Positions 26,647-35,740 of a stretch of 64,000 nucleotides of DNA are shown here, in pieces. Numbering within the stretch: position 1 is the first letter of the stretch; each line of letters opens with the position of its first letter. The translations under genes were made by a program, and so were the position numbers. The notes under the pieces are model-generated. The model saw only the letters and a list, made by a program, of their open reading frames with translations. It was not told where the DNA came from and searched no databases. Source of the DNA: Firmicutes bacterium UBA2058 (GTDB taxonomy: Bacteria; Bacillota; Clostridia; Tissierellales; Sedimentibacteraceae); contig DDAM01000062.1 in NCBI GenBank assembly GCA_002332905.1, positions 62,001-126,000 on the forward strand, in the 5' to 3' direction.

Positions 26647-29340
26647 TTATCTATTTTTCATTTGTTCAAGTCTTTCTAAAACTGTGTTCATCATTTCTTG
26701 ATATTTAGCTAATTTTTCTCTTTCCTCAGCTACAACATTTTCAGGGGCTTTACTCATAAATTTTTCATTTGAAAGCTTTCCATTTACTCTATCAAGCTCT
26801 GATTGAAGCTTAACCCTTTCTTTTTCTAATCTTTCTATTTCTTTTTCAAAGTCTATTAAATCAGCAAGTGGTAAACAGATTTCTGTTCCGTCCATAACGC
26901 CTGTTGCTGTGTCCTCGTTTATTTGTGATTTATCACTAACTATTTGAATCTCTGTTATATTTGCAAGAGTTGCAAAGTATTGTGAAGCATTTTCTAGGTA
27001 TGATTTAACAGCTTCCTTTGAAGGTATAAATGCGGCTCTTGCCTTTCTTGATGGTGCAACATTCATTTCAGCTCTAATATTTCTTATTCTAGTTACCGCC
27101 TCCATAATAAATTGCATATTTTGCTCTGCATCCTCGTAATGTTCATTTTTATCATATGTTGGCCATTCTGATTTTATAAGTCTTGAAGAAGTATTAGGCA
27201 AGTTAGACCAAATTTCCTCAGTTATAAACGGCATAAATGGATGCAATAATTTAAGCATATCCTTTAATACTTTAATTAATACAAACTTAGCTGTATCCTT
27301 AGTTAATTTATCTTCACCATATAGTCTTGGTTTTACTATTTCAATGTACCAATCGCAATACTCATTCCAAATAAAGTCATATACATTTTGTGCAGCTATT
27401 CCTAGCTCGAATTTATCAAGGTTTTGTGTTACTTCATTTGCAACAGTATTTATTCTTGAAATTATCCATTTATCCTCTGTTCTAAGATTAGCCATAGCAG
27501 TTTTTTCATCTATTAAATTAAATTCATTATCTGCTTCAGCTGATTTATCGCCATCTAAATCCATAAATGAATTTTCCAAATTCATTAAAACAAATCTTGA
27601 TGCATTCCATAGCTTGTTAGCAAAGTTTCTACAAGCTTCTAGCTTTTCAACTTTAAATCTTGTGTCATTTCCAGGTGATATACCTGTCATAAGCATAAAT
27701 CTTAAAGCATCTGCACCATATTGGTCTATTATCTCAAGTGGATCAACTCCGTTACCTAAGGATTTAGACATCTTTCTTCCTTCGGCATCTCTTACAAGTC
27801 CGTGAATAAATACATGCTTAAATGGAACTTCACCCATTTGCTCAAGGCTTGAAAATACCATTCTTACAACCCAGAAGAATATTATGTCATATCCAGTAAC
27901 TAAAACATTAGTTGGAAAGAAATAATCAAGCTCTGGAGTTTTTTCAGGCCAGCCAAGTGTTGAGAATGGCCATAAAGCTGAACTAAACCAAGTATCAAGT
28001 ACATCCTCATCTTGTTTAATATTTGTGCTGTCACATTTAGAACACTTGTCAGGTGTTTCTCTTGAAACCATCATCTCACCGCAATCTTTGCAATAATATG
28101 CCGGTATTCTGTGTCCCCACCATAATTGTCTTGATATACACCAATCTCTTATGCCCTCTAACCAGTTGTAATAAATTTTTGTAAATCTCTCTGGTACAAA
28201 TTCTACATCCTTATTTTGTGTAGCTTCTATTGCAGGCTTAGCTAATTCCTCCATTTTAACAAACCACTGATCAGAAACTCTTGGCTCAACCACGTTATGG
28301 CATCTATAACAAGTTCCTACATTGTGTGATGTGTCTTCTATCTTTAATATATATCCATTTTCTTCCAATTCTTTGACAAAAGCTTTTCTACACTCATATC
28401 TATCCATACCATTGTATTTACCAGCAATATCATTCATAGTTCCATCTTCATTCATACATGAGATGAATTCAAGATTATGTCTTAAGCCTATTTCAAAGTC
28501 ATTAGGGTCATGGCATGGAGTAATTTTAAGTGCTCCAGTACCCTTAGTCATATCTGGGTATTCATCACCTATAATTTCTATTTCTCTTCCTACTAAAGGA
28601 ACTATTACCTTTTTACCAATTAAGTTTTTATATCTTTCATCATCATAGTGTGCAGCTATTGCAGTATCACCAAATATAGTTTCTGGTCTTGTTGTTGCAA
28701 CTATAAAATACTCATTTGGATTGTCTACATACGGGTATTTTACATAATAGTATTTTCCTGGCTTATCTTCATGCTCAACCTCTGCATCTGATATGGATGT
28801 CAAGCAATCTGGACACCAGTTTATAATTCTATTTCCTTTATATATTAGTCCTTTTTCATATAGCTTAATAAAAACCTCTGTAACTGCCTTGTTACAGCCT
28901 TCATCCATTGTAAATCTTTCCTTAGACCAATCACAAGAGTTACCAAGCTTTCTCATTTGTTCAACTATTCTTCCGCCATACTCTTCCTTCCATTTCCAAG
29001 CTCTTTTTAGGAACTCATCTCTTCCTAACTCTTCTTTTGATTTACCCTCTTCTTCTCTTAATCTTTCAACTACCTTTACCTCAGTTGCTATACTGGCATG
29101 GTCTGTTCCTGGCAGCCATAAGGTTTCAAAGCCTTGCATTCTCTTCCATCTGATTAAAACGTCCTGCAAAGTATGGTCAAGAGCGTGACCCATATGAAGC
29201 TGACCTGTAATATTTGGTGGTGGTAAAACAATTGTATAAGGTGTTTTCTCTTTATTCACTACAGCCTTAAAGCAATCTTCTTCCATCCAAGTTTTATAAA
29301 TCTTCTCTTCAAAATCTTTTGGATTGTATTTTGTGTTCAT
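26647..29340 (-). CDS. valS: Valyl-tRNA synthetase
   Basis: Class Ia synthetase of 897 residues, charging tRNA-Val. The HIGH motif is HMGH in PPPNITGQLHMGHAL (about 46), followed by the editing (CP1) domain with TTRPETIFGDTAIA near 216. A Cys pair region CKDCGEMM...CSKC binds zinc near 415, and the KMSKS motif is AEGRKMSKSLGNG near 525. The anticodon-binding domain precedes a C-terminal coiled coil (about 830-897, EKEIERLEKERVKLQSEL start). Controlled by the T-box 29553-29787, with a 55-residue membrane-protein gene between the T-box and valS. Confidence 0.97.
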   Translation of the reverse strand: MNTKYNPKDFEEKIYKTWMEEDCFKAVVNKEKTPYTIVLPPPNITGQLHMGHALDHTLQDVLIRWKRMQGFETLWLPGTDHASIATEVKVVERLREEEGKSKEELGRDEFLKRAWKWKEEYGGRIVEQMRKLGNSCDWSKERFTMDEGCNKAVTEVFIKLYEKGLIYKGNRIINWCPDCLTSISDAEVEHEDKPGKYYYVKYPYVDNPNEYFIVATTRPETIFGDTAIAAHYDDERYKNLIGKKVIVPLVGREIEIIGDEYPDMTKGTGALKITPCHDPNDFEIGLRHNLEFISCMNEDGTMNDIAGKYNGMDRYECRKAFVKELEENGYILKIEDTSHNVGTCYRCHNVVEPRVSDQWFVKMEELAKPAIEATQNKDVEFVPERFTKIYYNWLEGIRDWCISRQLWWGHRIPAYYCKDCGEMMVSRETPDKCSKCDSTNIKQDEDVLDTWFSSALWPFSTLGWPEKTPELDYFFPTNVLVTGYDIIFFWVVRMVFSSLEQMGEVPFKHVFIHGLVRDAEGRKMSKSLGNGVDPLEIIDQYGADALRFMLMTGISPGNDTRFKVEKLEACRNFANKLWNASRFVLMNLENSFMDLDGDKSAEADNEFNLIDEKTAMANLRTEDKWIISRINTVANEVTQNLDKFELGIAAQNVYDFIWNEYCDWYIEIVKPRLYGEDKLTKDTAKFVLIKVLKDMLKLLHPFMPFITEEIWSNLPNTSSRLIKSEWPTYDKNEHYEDAEQNMQFIMEAVTRIRNIRAEMNVAPSRKARAAFIPSKEAVKSYLENASQYFATLANITEIQIVSDKSQINEDTATGVMDGTEICLPLADLIDFEKEIERLEKERVKLQSELDRVNGKLSNEKFMSKAPENVVAEEREKLAKYQEMMNTVLERLEQMKNR

Positions 29341-29376
29341 AATCTATTTCTCCATTCGTAATTAATTATACAGTTT

Positions 29377-29544
29377 TTAGTACATATATATTGCTATAAT
29401 AAGTCCTATAATTGTCACCCCTAAGGCGGATATTTTGACCTTAAAGAGGCTTTTTAAATCTTTAATTTTTCCTTTTCTATTTGCTATATCAGCACCTAAA
29501 TTAGCAATTATGCCAATTAACAATATTAAAAATCCAATGTTCAT
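29377..29544 (-). CDS. Small two-helix membrane protein between T-box and valS
   Basis: A 55-residue protein with two hydrophobic helices (about 3-17, IGFLILLIGIIANLG, and 40-54, ISALGVTIIGLIIAIY) joined by a basic linker (NRKGKIKDLKSLFKVK). The start is ATG 29544, with a strong TTTTTTGGAGG upstream that immediately follows the T-box terminator T-run. Longer frames run back into the T-box itself and are spurious. It shares the valine-responsive transcript with valS. Function unknown; no homologue recognised. Confidence 0.72.
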   Translation of the reverse strand: MNIGFLILLIGIIANLGADIANRKGKIKDLKSLFKVKISALGVTIIGLIIAIYMY

Positions 29545-29552
29545 AAAAACCT

Positions 29553-29787
29553 CCAAAAAATAAATAGCGAGTTTTCTCTCCCTTATAGGACGAGAAAACC
29601 CGCGGTACCACCTAAATTCCAATTACGGCTCTTAATTCTTTAACGGTTTTATCCGTTTAATCCTACTGTATATAGTTCGGATTAAATGCTCCAAAGCTAC
29701 CTTCAATATAAAAATTTCTACACAGTCTTTCAGCCAATGAACTATGCTCTCTAAAGGATTTTTATATTTACTCCTCTTTATCATCGC
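29553..29787 (-). promoter_or_regulatory. T-box riboswitch (Val) controlling the small protein and valS
   Basis: In transcript order: GATGATAAAGAGGAGTA at the Stem I base (from 29787), AGAGAG, the GAAGGTAGC specifier-loop region with the Val codon GTA at 29700-29698, GCTTTGGAGC, and later the conserved T-box sequence TTAGGTGGTACCGCG (about 29616-29602). A terminator follows (GGGTTTTCTC/GAGAAAACTC, about 29600-29565) with a T-rich tail. Uncharged tRNA-Val is expected to stabilise the antiterminator and allow transcription. The specifier fits the downstream gene. Confidence 0.93.
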
Positions 29788-29806
29788 AAAATATTTATTT
29801 CATTTT

Positions 29807-29835
29807 ATAATATTAAAAATAATTAAAAATGTCAA
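29807..29835 (-). promoter_or_regulatory. Promoter of the T-box/valS transcript
   Basis: On the minus strand, perfect TTGACA (29835-29830), 17-base spacer, TATTAT (29812-29807). Confidence 0.8.
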
Positions 29836-29842
29836 TAGTTTT

Positions 29843-31534
29843 TTATATATTTCCAACTGTATAATTTTCAATTTTAAACTCTTTCATCATATGTTCAAGC
29901 AATAAAGCCTGACTAGATAATTCTTCACTTGCTGCTGCACTTTCCTCTGCTGTCGCAGTATTAGTTTGAACAACAAATGATATTTGCTCTAAGCCTCTGT
30001 TAATTTCTTCAATTGATTCAGCCTGCTCTGTGGAAGCAGATGATATTTCATTTATTGTTTTTACCATAGTTTTGTTTTCATCTACAACAGATTTAAGTGA
30101 TTCTGCTGTTTCAGATGCTATTTTTGCACCTTCTTCAACAGCGTTCAAGGTATCCTCTATTAACGCAGTTGTGTCATTAGCAGCCTCAGCACTTCTAGAT
30201 GCTAAATTTCTAACCTCTTCTGCAACTACTGCAAATCCTTTGCCAGCCGCTCCAGCACGTGCTGCCTCAACAGCTGCATTAAGTGCTAAAATATTTGTTT
30301 GGAAAGCTATGTCTTCTATGGTTTTAATAATTTTACCTATCTCACTTGATTTATTATTAATTACATTCATAGCATTAACCATTTTATTCATTTTATCATT
30401 ACTTTTTTCCATCTCTGAATCAATCAAAACAGATTGCTCATCAGCTTTAACTGAATTTTTAGCATTTTGTTTAATTTGTTCTAATACTACGTTAACTGTG
30501 GCAGCTAATTCTTCTATAGAACTTGCTTGCTCTGTAGCACCCTGTGATAGAGTTTGTGAAGCTGATGACACCTGATTAGCACCATCACTTACCTCTACTG
30601 AGGCCTGAGTAATCTGTGATATTGTATGAGACATATTTTCTATAAATTTATTAATAGATTTTTCAATGTTTTCAAAATCTCCTATAAATTCAACATCAGA
30701 CTTAACAGTAAAATCATTATTTGCCATTGCTTCCATTTGTATATCAATGTTTTTAACATACAATAATAAGGATGAAGCAGAATTACGAATAGCATCTGCA
30801 AGTTTTCCCATCTCATTTTTAGATTTATAGTCAACCTTGATATTTAAATTTCCCTTTGACATTTCAGTTGCAGCTATTTCAATTTCTAATAAAGGTCTAT
30901 TTATTGCCTTTGTTAAAGACAATGCTATTAAAATACAAGCCGCAAGGCAAAGTGCCATAAAGCCTAGAGATAAACCAATATTATTATTTGTTCTTTTTGT
31001 ACTATCAGCTAGAAGCGCTGATTCAAAGCCTTCCAAATTTAAAGATAATTTTTTTGCAATATCATTAACATCATTTAGTGTTGTTGTTAAGGTACCAACT
31101 ATTTGCTCAGAAGCACTTGATTTATTCCCTGCTTTAATATCTGAGACTATGCTGTCACCTATGGATATCAAATTATTAAGAGCTGTTTCATACTCAATAA
31201 CTAATTGATTATCCTCCTTATAGTACTTTTTAACAACTTCGATATTGTCATTAATTATACCTACGCTCTCACTTATTTTTTCATCATAATCAGAATAAGT
31301 GCTTTTATTATTAGTAAGTGCCATCGCACTTATGGTTTGCGCAGCAGAATTTGTTTCTACTATGCAAGTTTTTATTGCGTTTGCGGGTATGTAAGCTCGT
31401 TTTACAAAATTATTAAGATTTCTGTTTGCATTATTTAATGAAATAATTGATGTGTTTCCCATATTCACTATAAAAATAAACATTAATAAAAAACTCAAAT
31501 ATATTCTGTATTTTATTTTCATATTTTTAAACAT
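29843..31534 (-). CDS. Methyl-accepting chemotaxis protein
   Basis: A 563-residue transmembrane chemoreceptor. First membrane helix about residues 10-32, an extracellular four-helix-bundle sensor about 33-185, second helix about 188-208, HAMP about 209-262, then a long cytoplasmic coiled coil. The signalling hairpin tip is FQTNILALNAAVEAARAGAA plus GKGFAVVAEEVRNLA near residue 415. Potential methylation Gln/Glu pairs flank it. RBS CTGGAGG precedes ATG 31534. No chemotaxis genes nearby, so it is an orphan receptor with unknown ligand. Confidence 0.93.
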   Translation of the reverse strand: MFKNMKIKYRIYLSFLLMFIFIVNMGNTSIISLNNANRNLNNFVKRAYIPANAIKTCIVETNSAAQTISAMALTNNKSTYSDYDEKISESVGIINDNIEVVKKYYKEDNQLVIEYETALNNLISIGDSIVSDIKAGNKSSASEQIVGTLTTTLNDVNDIAKKLSLNLEGFESALLADSTKRTNNNIGLSLGFMALCLAACILIALSLTKAINRPLLEIEIAATEMSKGNLNIKVDYKSKNEMGKLADAIRNSASSLLLYVKNIDIQMEAMANNDFTVKSDVEFIGDFENIEKSINKFIENMSHTISQITQASVEVSDGANQVSSASQTLSQGATEQASSIEELAATVNVVLEQIKQNAKNSVKADEQSVLIDSEMEKSNDKMNKMVNAMNVINNKSSEIGKIIKTIEDIAFQTNILALNAAVEAARAGAAGKGFAVVAEEVRNLASRSAEAANDTTALIEDTLNAVEEGAKIASETAESLKSVVDENKTMVKTINEISSASTEQAESIEEINRGLEQISFVVQTNTATAEESAAASEELSSQALLLEHMMKEFKIENYTVGNI

Positions 31535-31680
31535 CGAAAAACCTCCAGTGTAATATTAGTATCAAAAAAACCTATAATTCGACATATACAGTATATACTA
31601 AATTTTGACAATAGAAAAGAGAATTATAGTTCACATTGTTAAAAGAATACAATTAATATATTTATATATCCTCAATTATC

Positions 31681-31709
31681 TTGATTATTTCAATTTAGTT
31701 TGATATTAT
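31681..31709 (+). promoter_or_regulatory. Promoter for the MFS gene
   Basis: TTGATT (31681-31686), 17-base spacer, TATTAT (31704-31709) with TGA just upstream. Confidence 0.6.
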
Positions 31710-31750
31710 AAACAAACACACAAATAATTCTATATCATACGAGGTTATAA

Positions 31751-32968
31751 ATGGACAAGCTTAAACATAATTATAAATACAATATAGTCGGTGGTCTTTT
31801 AGGTGCTTTTGTGGCATCTAGCGCAGGATTTTTAGTTACATATTTAAAAGAAGTAGGCGGGAACGATATGCATTTCGCATTGTTAAATGCTCTTCCCAGC
31901 ATGTTAGCTGTATTTGTTTTAATTCCCGGTGCTATAATTATTGATAATACAAAGAACAAATTAAGAACAACACTGATTATATGCTTCTTATCTAGAGCCT
32001 TTTTCTTGCTGTATGCATTTGTTCCATTTTTACCTAAAGCATTACAGCCAATAACTCTAGTTGCTCTAATGGGACTTAGGAATGCACCGGAAGCTGTATG
32101 GGGAATTGGATATCAATCCTTAGTAGCAGATGTTTTCCCAATGAATAAGTTAAACGCAATTATAGGTGACAGAAACAAGTTCAACAGCGTACTTACAATT
32201 GGGGCAACCTTTATAGTCGGAATATTTTTATCTCTAAATGAAAAATATCCTATTGATATCTTATTTTTATATGAGGTACTTTTTGTCTTTACATTTTTAA
32301 TAGGCACATATGAAGTTTTACAATATAAAAAGTTTGTTTTTGATGCAAAACCACCACAAAAAAGCGATAATATCAGCAAAAAATTGTTTCATATAATAAA
32401 AACACTTCCTGAACATCCAAAATACATAAAATATTGTATAACAGTAATTATATTTTATTTGGGCTGGCAAATGTCTTGGCCTTTGTACAACTTATACCAG
32501 CTTGATGTTTTGCATGCAAATGCTGCTTGGGTGGGATATCTTAATATTACCTCTACAATAGTTCAATTTCTAACAATAGGTCTATGGATTAAATTAACAG
32601 ATAAGCTTGGAAATATAACTGTTCTGGGAATATGTATGTCATTGATGGCACTTTCACCCTTTGCATATGCAATAAGTGATACATTGCCGATGCTGTTGGC
32701 AATGCAGTTGGTAGTTGGAAGCGGAATGTCAGGTGCTACTACTTTATTATTTAATGAGCTTATCTATGTAAGCCCTGAAAAGGATAGAACTCTTTACATA
32801 TCTTTGTTTACCTGTTTTACGCAAATCACAAGTTCTTTTATGCCTTTTATAGGTACATTTGTAAAGGGTGCTTTGTCTATACATGCAGCATTATATATAA
32901 GTGGTATCATAAGAGTTTTAGGAGCAGTAATATTTTTATGGGCATTTAGAAAAGAAAGACAATCTTAA
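31751..32968 (+). CDS. Major facilitator superfamily transporter
   Basis: A 405-residue membrane protein with about 12 hydrophobic helices. The loop after helix 2 reads IIIDNTKNKLRTT, close to the MFS A-motif region. A basic central cytoplasmic loop (about residues 195-220, YKKFVFDAKPPQKSDNISKK start) separates the two six-helix halves, and LTDKLGNI in the second half echoes the motif. GAGG lies seven bases upstream of the ATG. Substrate unknown. It is followed by a decayed ABC permease fragment. Confidence 0.78.
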   Translation: MDKLKHNYKYNIVGGLLGAFVASSAGFLVTYLKEVGGNDMHFALLNALPSMLAVFVLIPGAIIIDNTKNKLRTTLIICFLSRAFFLLYAFVPFLPKALQPITLVALMGLRNAPEAVWGIGYQSLVADVFPMNKLNAIIGDRNKFNSVLTIGATFIVGIFLSLNEKYPIDILFLYEVLFVFTFLIGTYEVLQYKKFVFDAKPPQKSDNISKKLFHIIKTLPEHPKYIKYCITVIIFYLGWQMSWPLYNLYQLDVLHANAAWVGYLNITSTIVQFLTIGLWIKLTDKLGNITVLGICMSLMALSPFAYAISDTLPMLLAMQLVVGSGMSGATTLLFNELIYVSPEKDRTLYISLFTCFTQITSSFMPFIGTFVKGALSIHAALYISGIIRVLGAVIFLWAFRKERQS

Positions 32969-32973
32969 TTTAG

Positions 32974-33105
32974 TTGTTTAATATATATGATTATTTTCCT
33001 GTACTATTCCACACTATTTTTGGTGTAAGAAGTGTTAGAAATACATTGGTTGAATCAGCTAAGGTATTGGGAGCAAGTGATGAACTTGAGCAAATGAATA
33101 TATAA
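32974..33105 (+). pseudogene. ABC-transporter permease fragment (SsuC/TauC-like)
   Basis: An open stretch without a start codon reads YFPVLFHTIFGVRSVRNTLV followed by ESAKVLGASDELEQM before a stop. This matches the cytoplasmic coupling loop of SsuC/TauC/nitrate-type binding-protein-dependent permeases (PI-x-NT-x-GV-x-S-V-x3-LVE-x-A-x-x-LGAS). Only about 40 codons survive and no partner genes remain. It is a deletion remnant of a former transporter. Confidence 0.6.
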
Positions 33106-33225
33106 CTTTCAGTTATCTTAAACAATCATATGTATAACTAATTTCTATTGTTATTAACCTGTATATTAATCTATAATAAATGGAGTATTTCAATAATTAA
33201 TTGTACTATTTGCATGGAGGAAATA

Positions 33226-33987
33226 ATGAATTTTATAGGTATTGACATAGGCTCTACTGCAGCAAAGACTGTAATTTTTGACGGAAATAAAATTATAGAT
33301 TACTTTACGCTACCCACAGGTTGGAACAGTAAAGAAACCTCAGAGTTAATTAAAAATAAAATTATAGACACAGGTATTATACTTGATAAGGATAATGCAA
33401 AAGTTATAGCAACTGGATATGGAAGAATCTCTGTAGCTTTTGCAGATGATGTTGTAACAGAGATTAAATGTCATGGTCTGGGTGCTGGATATCTTTTAAA
33501 TGAAAATTGTACCGTGGTTGATATAGGTGGACAGGATACAAAGGTTATCACATATAAAAACGGCATGGTCACTAAGTTTCTGATGAATGATAAATGCTCA
33601 GCTGGAACAGGCAAATTTATAGAGATTATGGCAAATAGAATGGGATTAAGCCTCGGAGAGTTTTTAGAATTAGCAGGGCATGGAACCCCACTTAACATCA
33701 GCTCAATGTGCACAGTTTTTGCTGAATCGGAGGTAATAGGATATATAGGTGCTGGTGCAGACAGAAAGGATATAGCAGCGGGTGTTATAGATTCAGTAGT
33801 TACTAAGGTCAGTCAGCTTGTAAATAGGCACGGTGTCGAGGGTAAATGCGTCCTTACAGGAGGTTTAAGCCAATGCTCATATGTAGCTAAGGAACTTTCT
33901 AAAAAAATCGGATATGAGGTTGCTACAAATGAGCTTGGAAGATATGCAGGTGCTTTAGGCGCTGCAATTATTGCAACAAAATTATAA
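33226..33987 (+). CDS. ATP-dependent reductase/activator of the 2-hydroxyacyl-CoA dehydratase family (DCCP reductase-like)
   Basis: A 253-residue BcrA/BadF/HgdC-type protein: an ASKHA-fold ATPase dimer holding one [4Fe-4S] cluster that pumps electrons to a partner at low potential. FIGIDIGSTAAKTVIFDG is phosphate-1 and VVDIGGQDTKVI phosphate-2. The two cluster Cys are in NDKCSAGTGKF (about 122) and SSMCTVFAESEVIG (about 161), and LTGGLSQC is the adenosine motif. It resembles E. coli YjiL and the DCCP reductase. The start is ATG 33226 after CATGGAGGAAATA. The likely partner is the gene at 35741-36898, convergent, with a lipoprotein gene between them. Confidence 0.87.
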   Translation: MNFIGIDIGSTAAKTVIFDGNKIIDYFTLPTGWNSKETSELIKNKIIDTGIILDKDNAKVIATGYGRISVAFADDVVTEIKCHGLGAGYLLNENCTVVDIGGQDTKVITYKNGMVTKFLMNDKCSAGTGKFIEIMANRMGLSLGEFLELAGHGTPLNISSMCTVFAESEVIGYIGAGADRKDIAAGVIDSVVTKVSQLVNRHGVEGKCVLTGGLSQCSYVAKELSKKIGYEVATNELGRYAGALGAAIIATKL

Positions 33988-34152
33988 CTAATAAAAAACC
34001 ACCAAAGAGGTAGTGTAAAATAAAGTGTGTAAGCAAATAAATAACTTATGCACGTTCTGCTTTTTAAACATAGTGCAAAGGGTGCTTTGGAATGGTTTAT
34101 ATAACCAAGACTTTCGTAGTAGCATTCTAGAAACTATCTCCAATTTTTTATA
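33988..34152. other. Spacer with possible insertion-sequence end
   Basis: No gene. GTAGTGTAAAATAAAGTGTG near 34012-34031 looks like the terminal region of IS256-type elements in clostridia, but no transposase or matching opposite end is seen. Resemblance is from memory only. Confidence 0.25.
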
Positions 34153-35517
34153 TTAATTATAATGTACATTAAAATTTTTAACGAATTCGTCTACATACTC
34201 ATTGATAAATTTATCACCTTCACTTGAATTGTAATCTAATTTATCAGTAATTATTTTCTCTATTAATTTATCAACACACCAATATATGTTTTCAGAAATA
34301 TTCTTGTTATAAAAATAATAGCTAGCTATAAGCTGTGATGCTTCTTTATCATTTACAAGAAGCTCATAAGATTCGTTTATTATGTCTACATGCTTTTTAT
34401 GCTTTTCATCACCATTATCAGCTATCTCCTTCATATTACCAATATACTGCCAATTTTCATCTACCTCTAAGATTTCTCTTATTTCTTCTGTGTTTTGAAC
34501 AGGAAAATAACAATGCCATTTTTTGCCATTAAATACTGTATAATATGATCCATCTAACAATTGATTTAGCACGTCATATATTCTTTCATTTGTAATTTTT
34601 TTATACATATATACACAAGGGGATCTTAAAATATTATAAGTTATAACATATGTTATGTCTAAAATACGATTATATTGTCTGTAATATTTTTCATAAGAAG
34701 TTACTGATTCATTTGCTTTTTCAAAGTTTAAAAGTTTCTCGCCAGAGGTTTGATCATATAAAATATAATCATCTTCCGTCCAATCTGTGTATAAAAATTC
34801 AACATTATCATAATCTTTATAATATAACTTTAAATCATCATATATCTCTATAAAGGCTTTTTTTATGTCTTTTTTTAATTCATCAGTATTTTTAATAATA
34901 CTACTATCTTCATTTATGAACTTTAAACCATTTTTTATAAGATAATAATCAAGTAATTCTCTATATTCCAATTTATTTAATTTAAATCTTCCGCCCTGTT
35001 CTTTAATCTGCTGCTTTATATCCAAATAATCATTATATGTGATAATACTTCTATCAGTATTGATATTGTAGTATTCTAAAACCTTATTACTAATAGATCT
35101 AGCGGTATATACGATTCCAATTGGTATGCAAAATTTATCCTTATATGCATCAAATAAATTCTTATAGTTTTCAGCCTTAGAATAATCTGCGTGATGTTTT
35201 GCTATATCAGTAAGATTTCTAGCATCATCTATAGTAATAATATTGCCACTTGTCATTGCAGCATTTCTTTTTAATATGTAATCCTCATATGCCAATGTAT
35301 CTTCACTATACTGTATTATTTCAATTGGTATATTATTTTTATCACAATAATACTTTAGCTCCATTATTACATTTTCAACAGTATCCCCCCCACTTTTTTT
35401 ATATTTGTACCACCACAGCTGAATTGTTGCATTATTATTTTTTATTTTACTACATGAAGTCAATGTAAATATCATAGTAATTATCAAAATAATTAAAACT
35501 AATCTTTTCTTTTTCAT
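34153..35517 (-). CDS. Extracellular lipoprotein, solute-binding-protein-like
   Basis: A 454-residue secreted lipoprotein: MKKKRLVLIILIITMIFTLT then SC at the lipobox (Cys about 22). The mature part begins with ATIQLWWYKYKKSGGDTVEN, similar to the first strand of ABC sugar-type solute-binding proteins, and continues with alternating strand/helix stretches rich in Tyr, Asn and Asp. No permease or ATPase is adjacent. It lies between the convergent DCCP-like and reductase genes with its own promoter, so the three are probably not functionally tied. Function not recognised. Confidence 0.72.
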   Translation of the reverse strand: MKKKRLVLIILIITMIFTLTSCSKIKNNNATIQLWWYKYKKSGGDTVENVIMELKYYCDKNNIPIEIIQYSEDTLAYEDYILKRNAAMTSGNIITIDDARNLTDIAKHHADYSKAENYKNLFDAYKDKFCIPIGIVYTARSISNKVLEYYNINTDRSIITYNDYLDIKQQIKEQGGRFKLNKLEYRELLDYYLIKNGLKFINEDSSIIKNTDELKKDIKKAFIEIYDDLKLYYKDYDNVEFLYTDWTEDDYILYDQTSGEKLLNFEKANESVTSYEKYYRQYNRILDITYVITYNILRSPCVYMYKKITNERIYDVLNQLLDGSYYTVFNGKKWHCYFPVQNTEEIREILEVDENWQYIGNMKEIADNGDEKHKKHVDIINESYELLVNDKEASQLIASYYFYNKNISENIYWCVDKLIEKIITDKLDYNSSEGDKFINEYVDEFVKNFNVHYN

Positions 35518-35556
35518 TTATCTAATCTCCTAGTATAGATTTTAAATACAATCCTA

Positions 35557-35587
35557 ATTATATACTATTTTTTTACATTAGTGTCAA
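35557..35587 (-). promoter_or_regulatory. Promoter for the lipoprotein gene
   Basis: On the minus strand, perfect TTGACA (35587-35582), then TATATAAT; TATATA at 17-base spacing (35564-35559), TATAAT at 19. Confidence 0.65.
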
Positions 35588-35603
35588 AATATCCATGAAA
35601 GGT

Positions 35604-35636
35604 CAAAAAAAGACATGACTTATATATATCATGTCC
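35604..35636 (-). terminator. Terminator after the DCCP-like gene
   Basis: GACATGA (35612-35618) pairs with TCATGTC (35629-35635); on the minus strand it is followed by CTTTTTTT. Confidence 0.7.
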
Positions 35637-35740
35637 TTATGATAATTAAGTAAATATATTAATTTTAACTTCACATATGAACTTGTAGAAGATAAATATT
35701 TATCTTGATAATGAAAGACCTTCAATAGATCTAGTAGTGT

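Noticed and set aside
33988..34152. Insertion sequence end after the reductase gene
   Set aside because: Only one end-like stretch is seen, without an inverted partner, target duplication or transposase; kept only as a low-confidence note.
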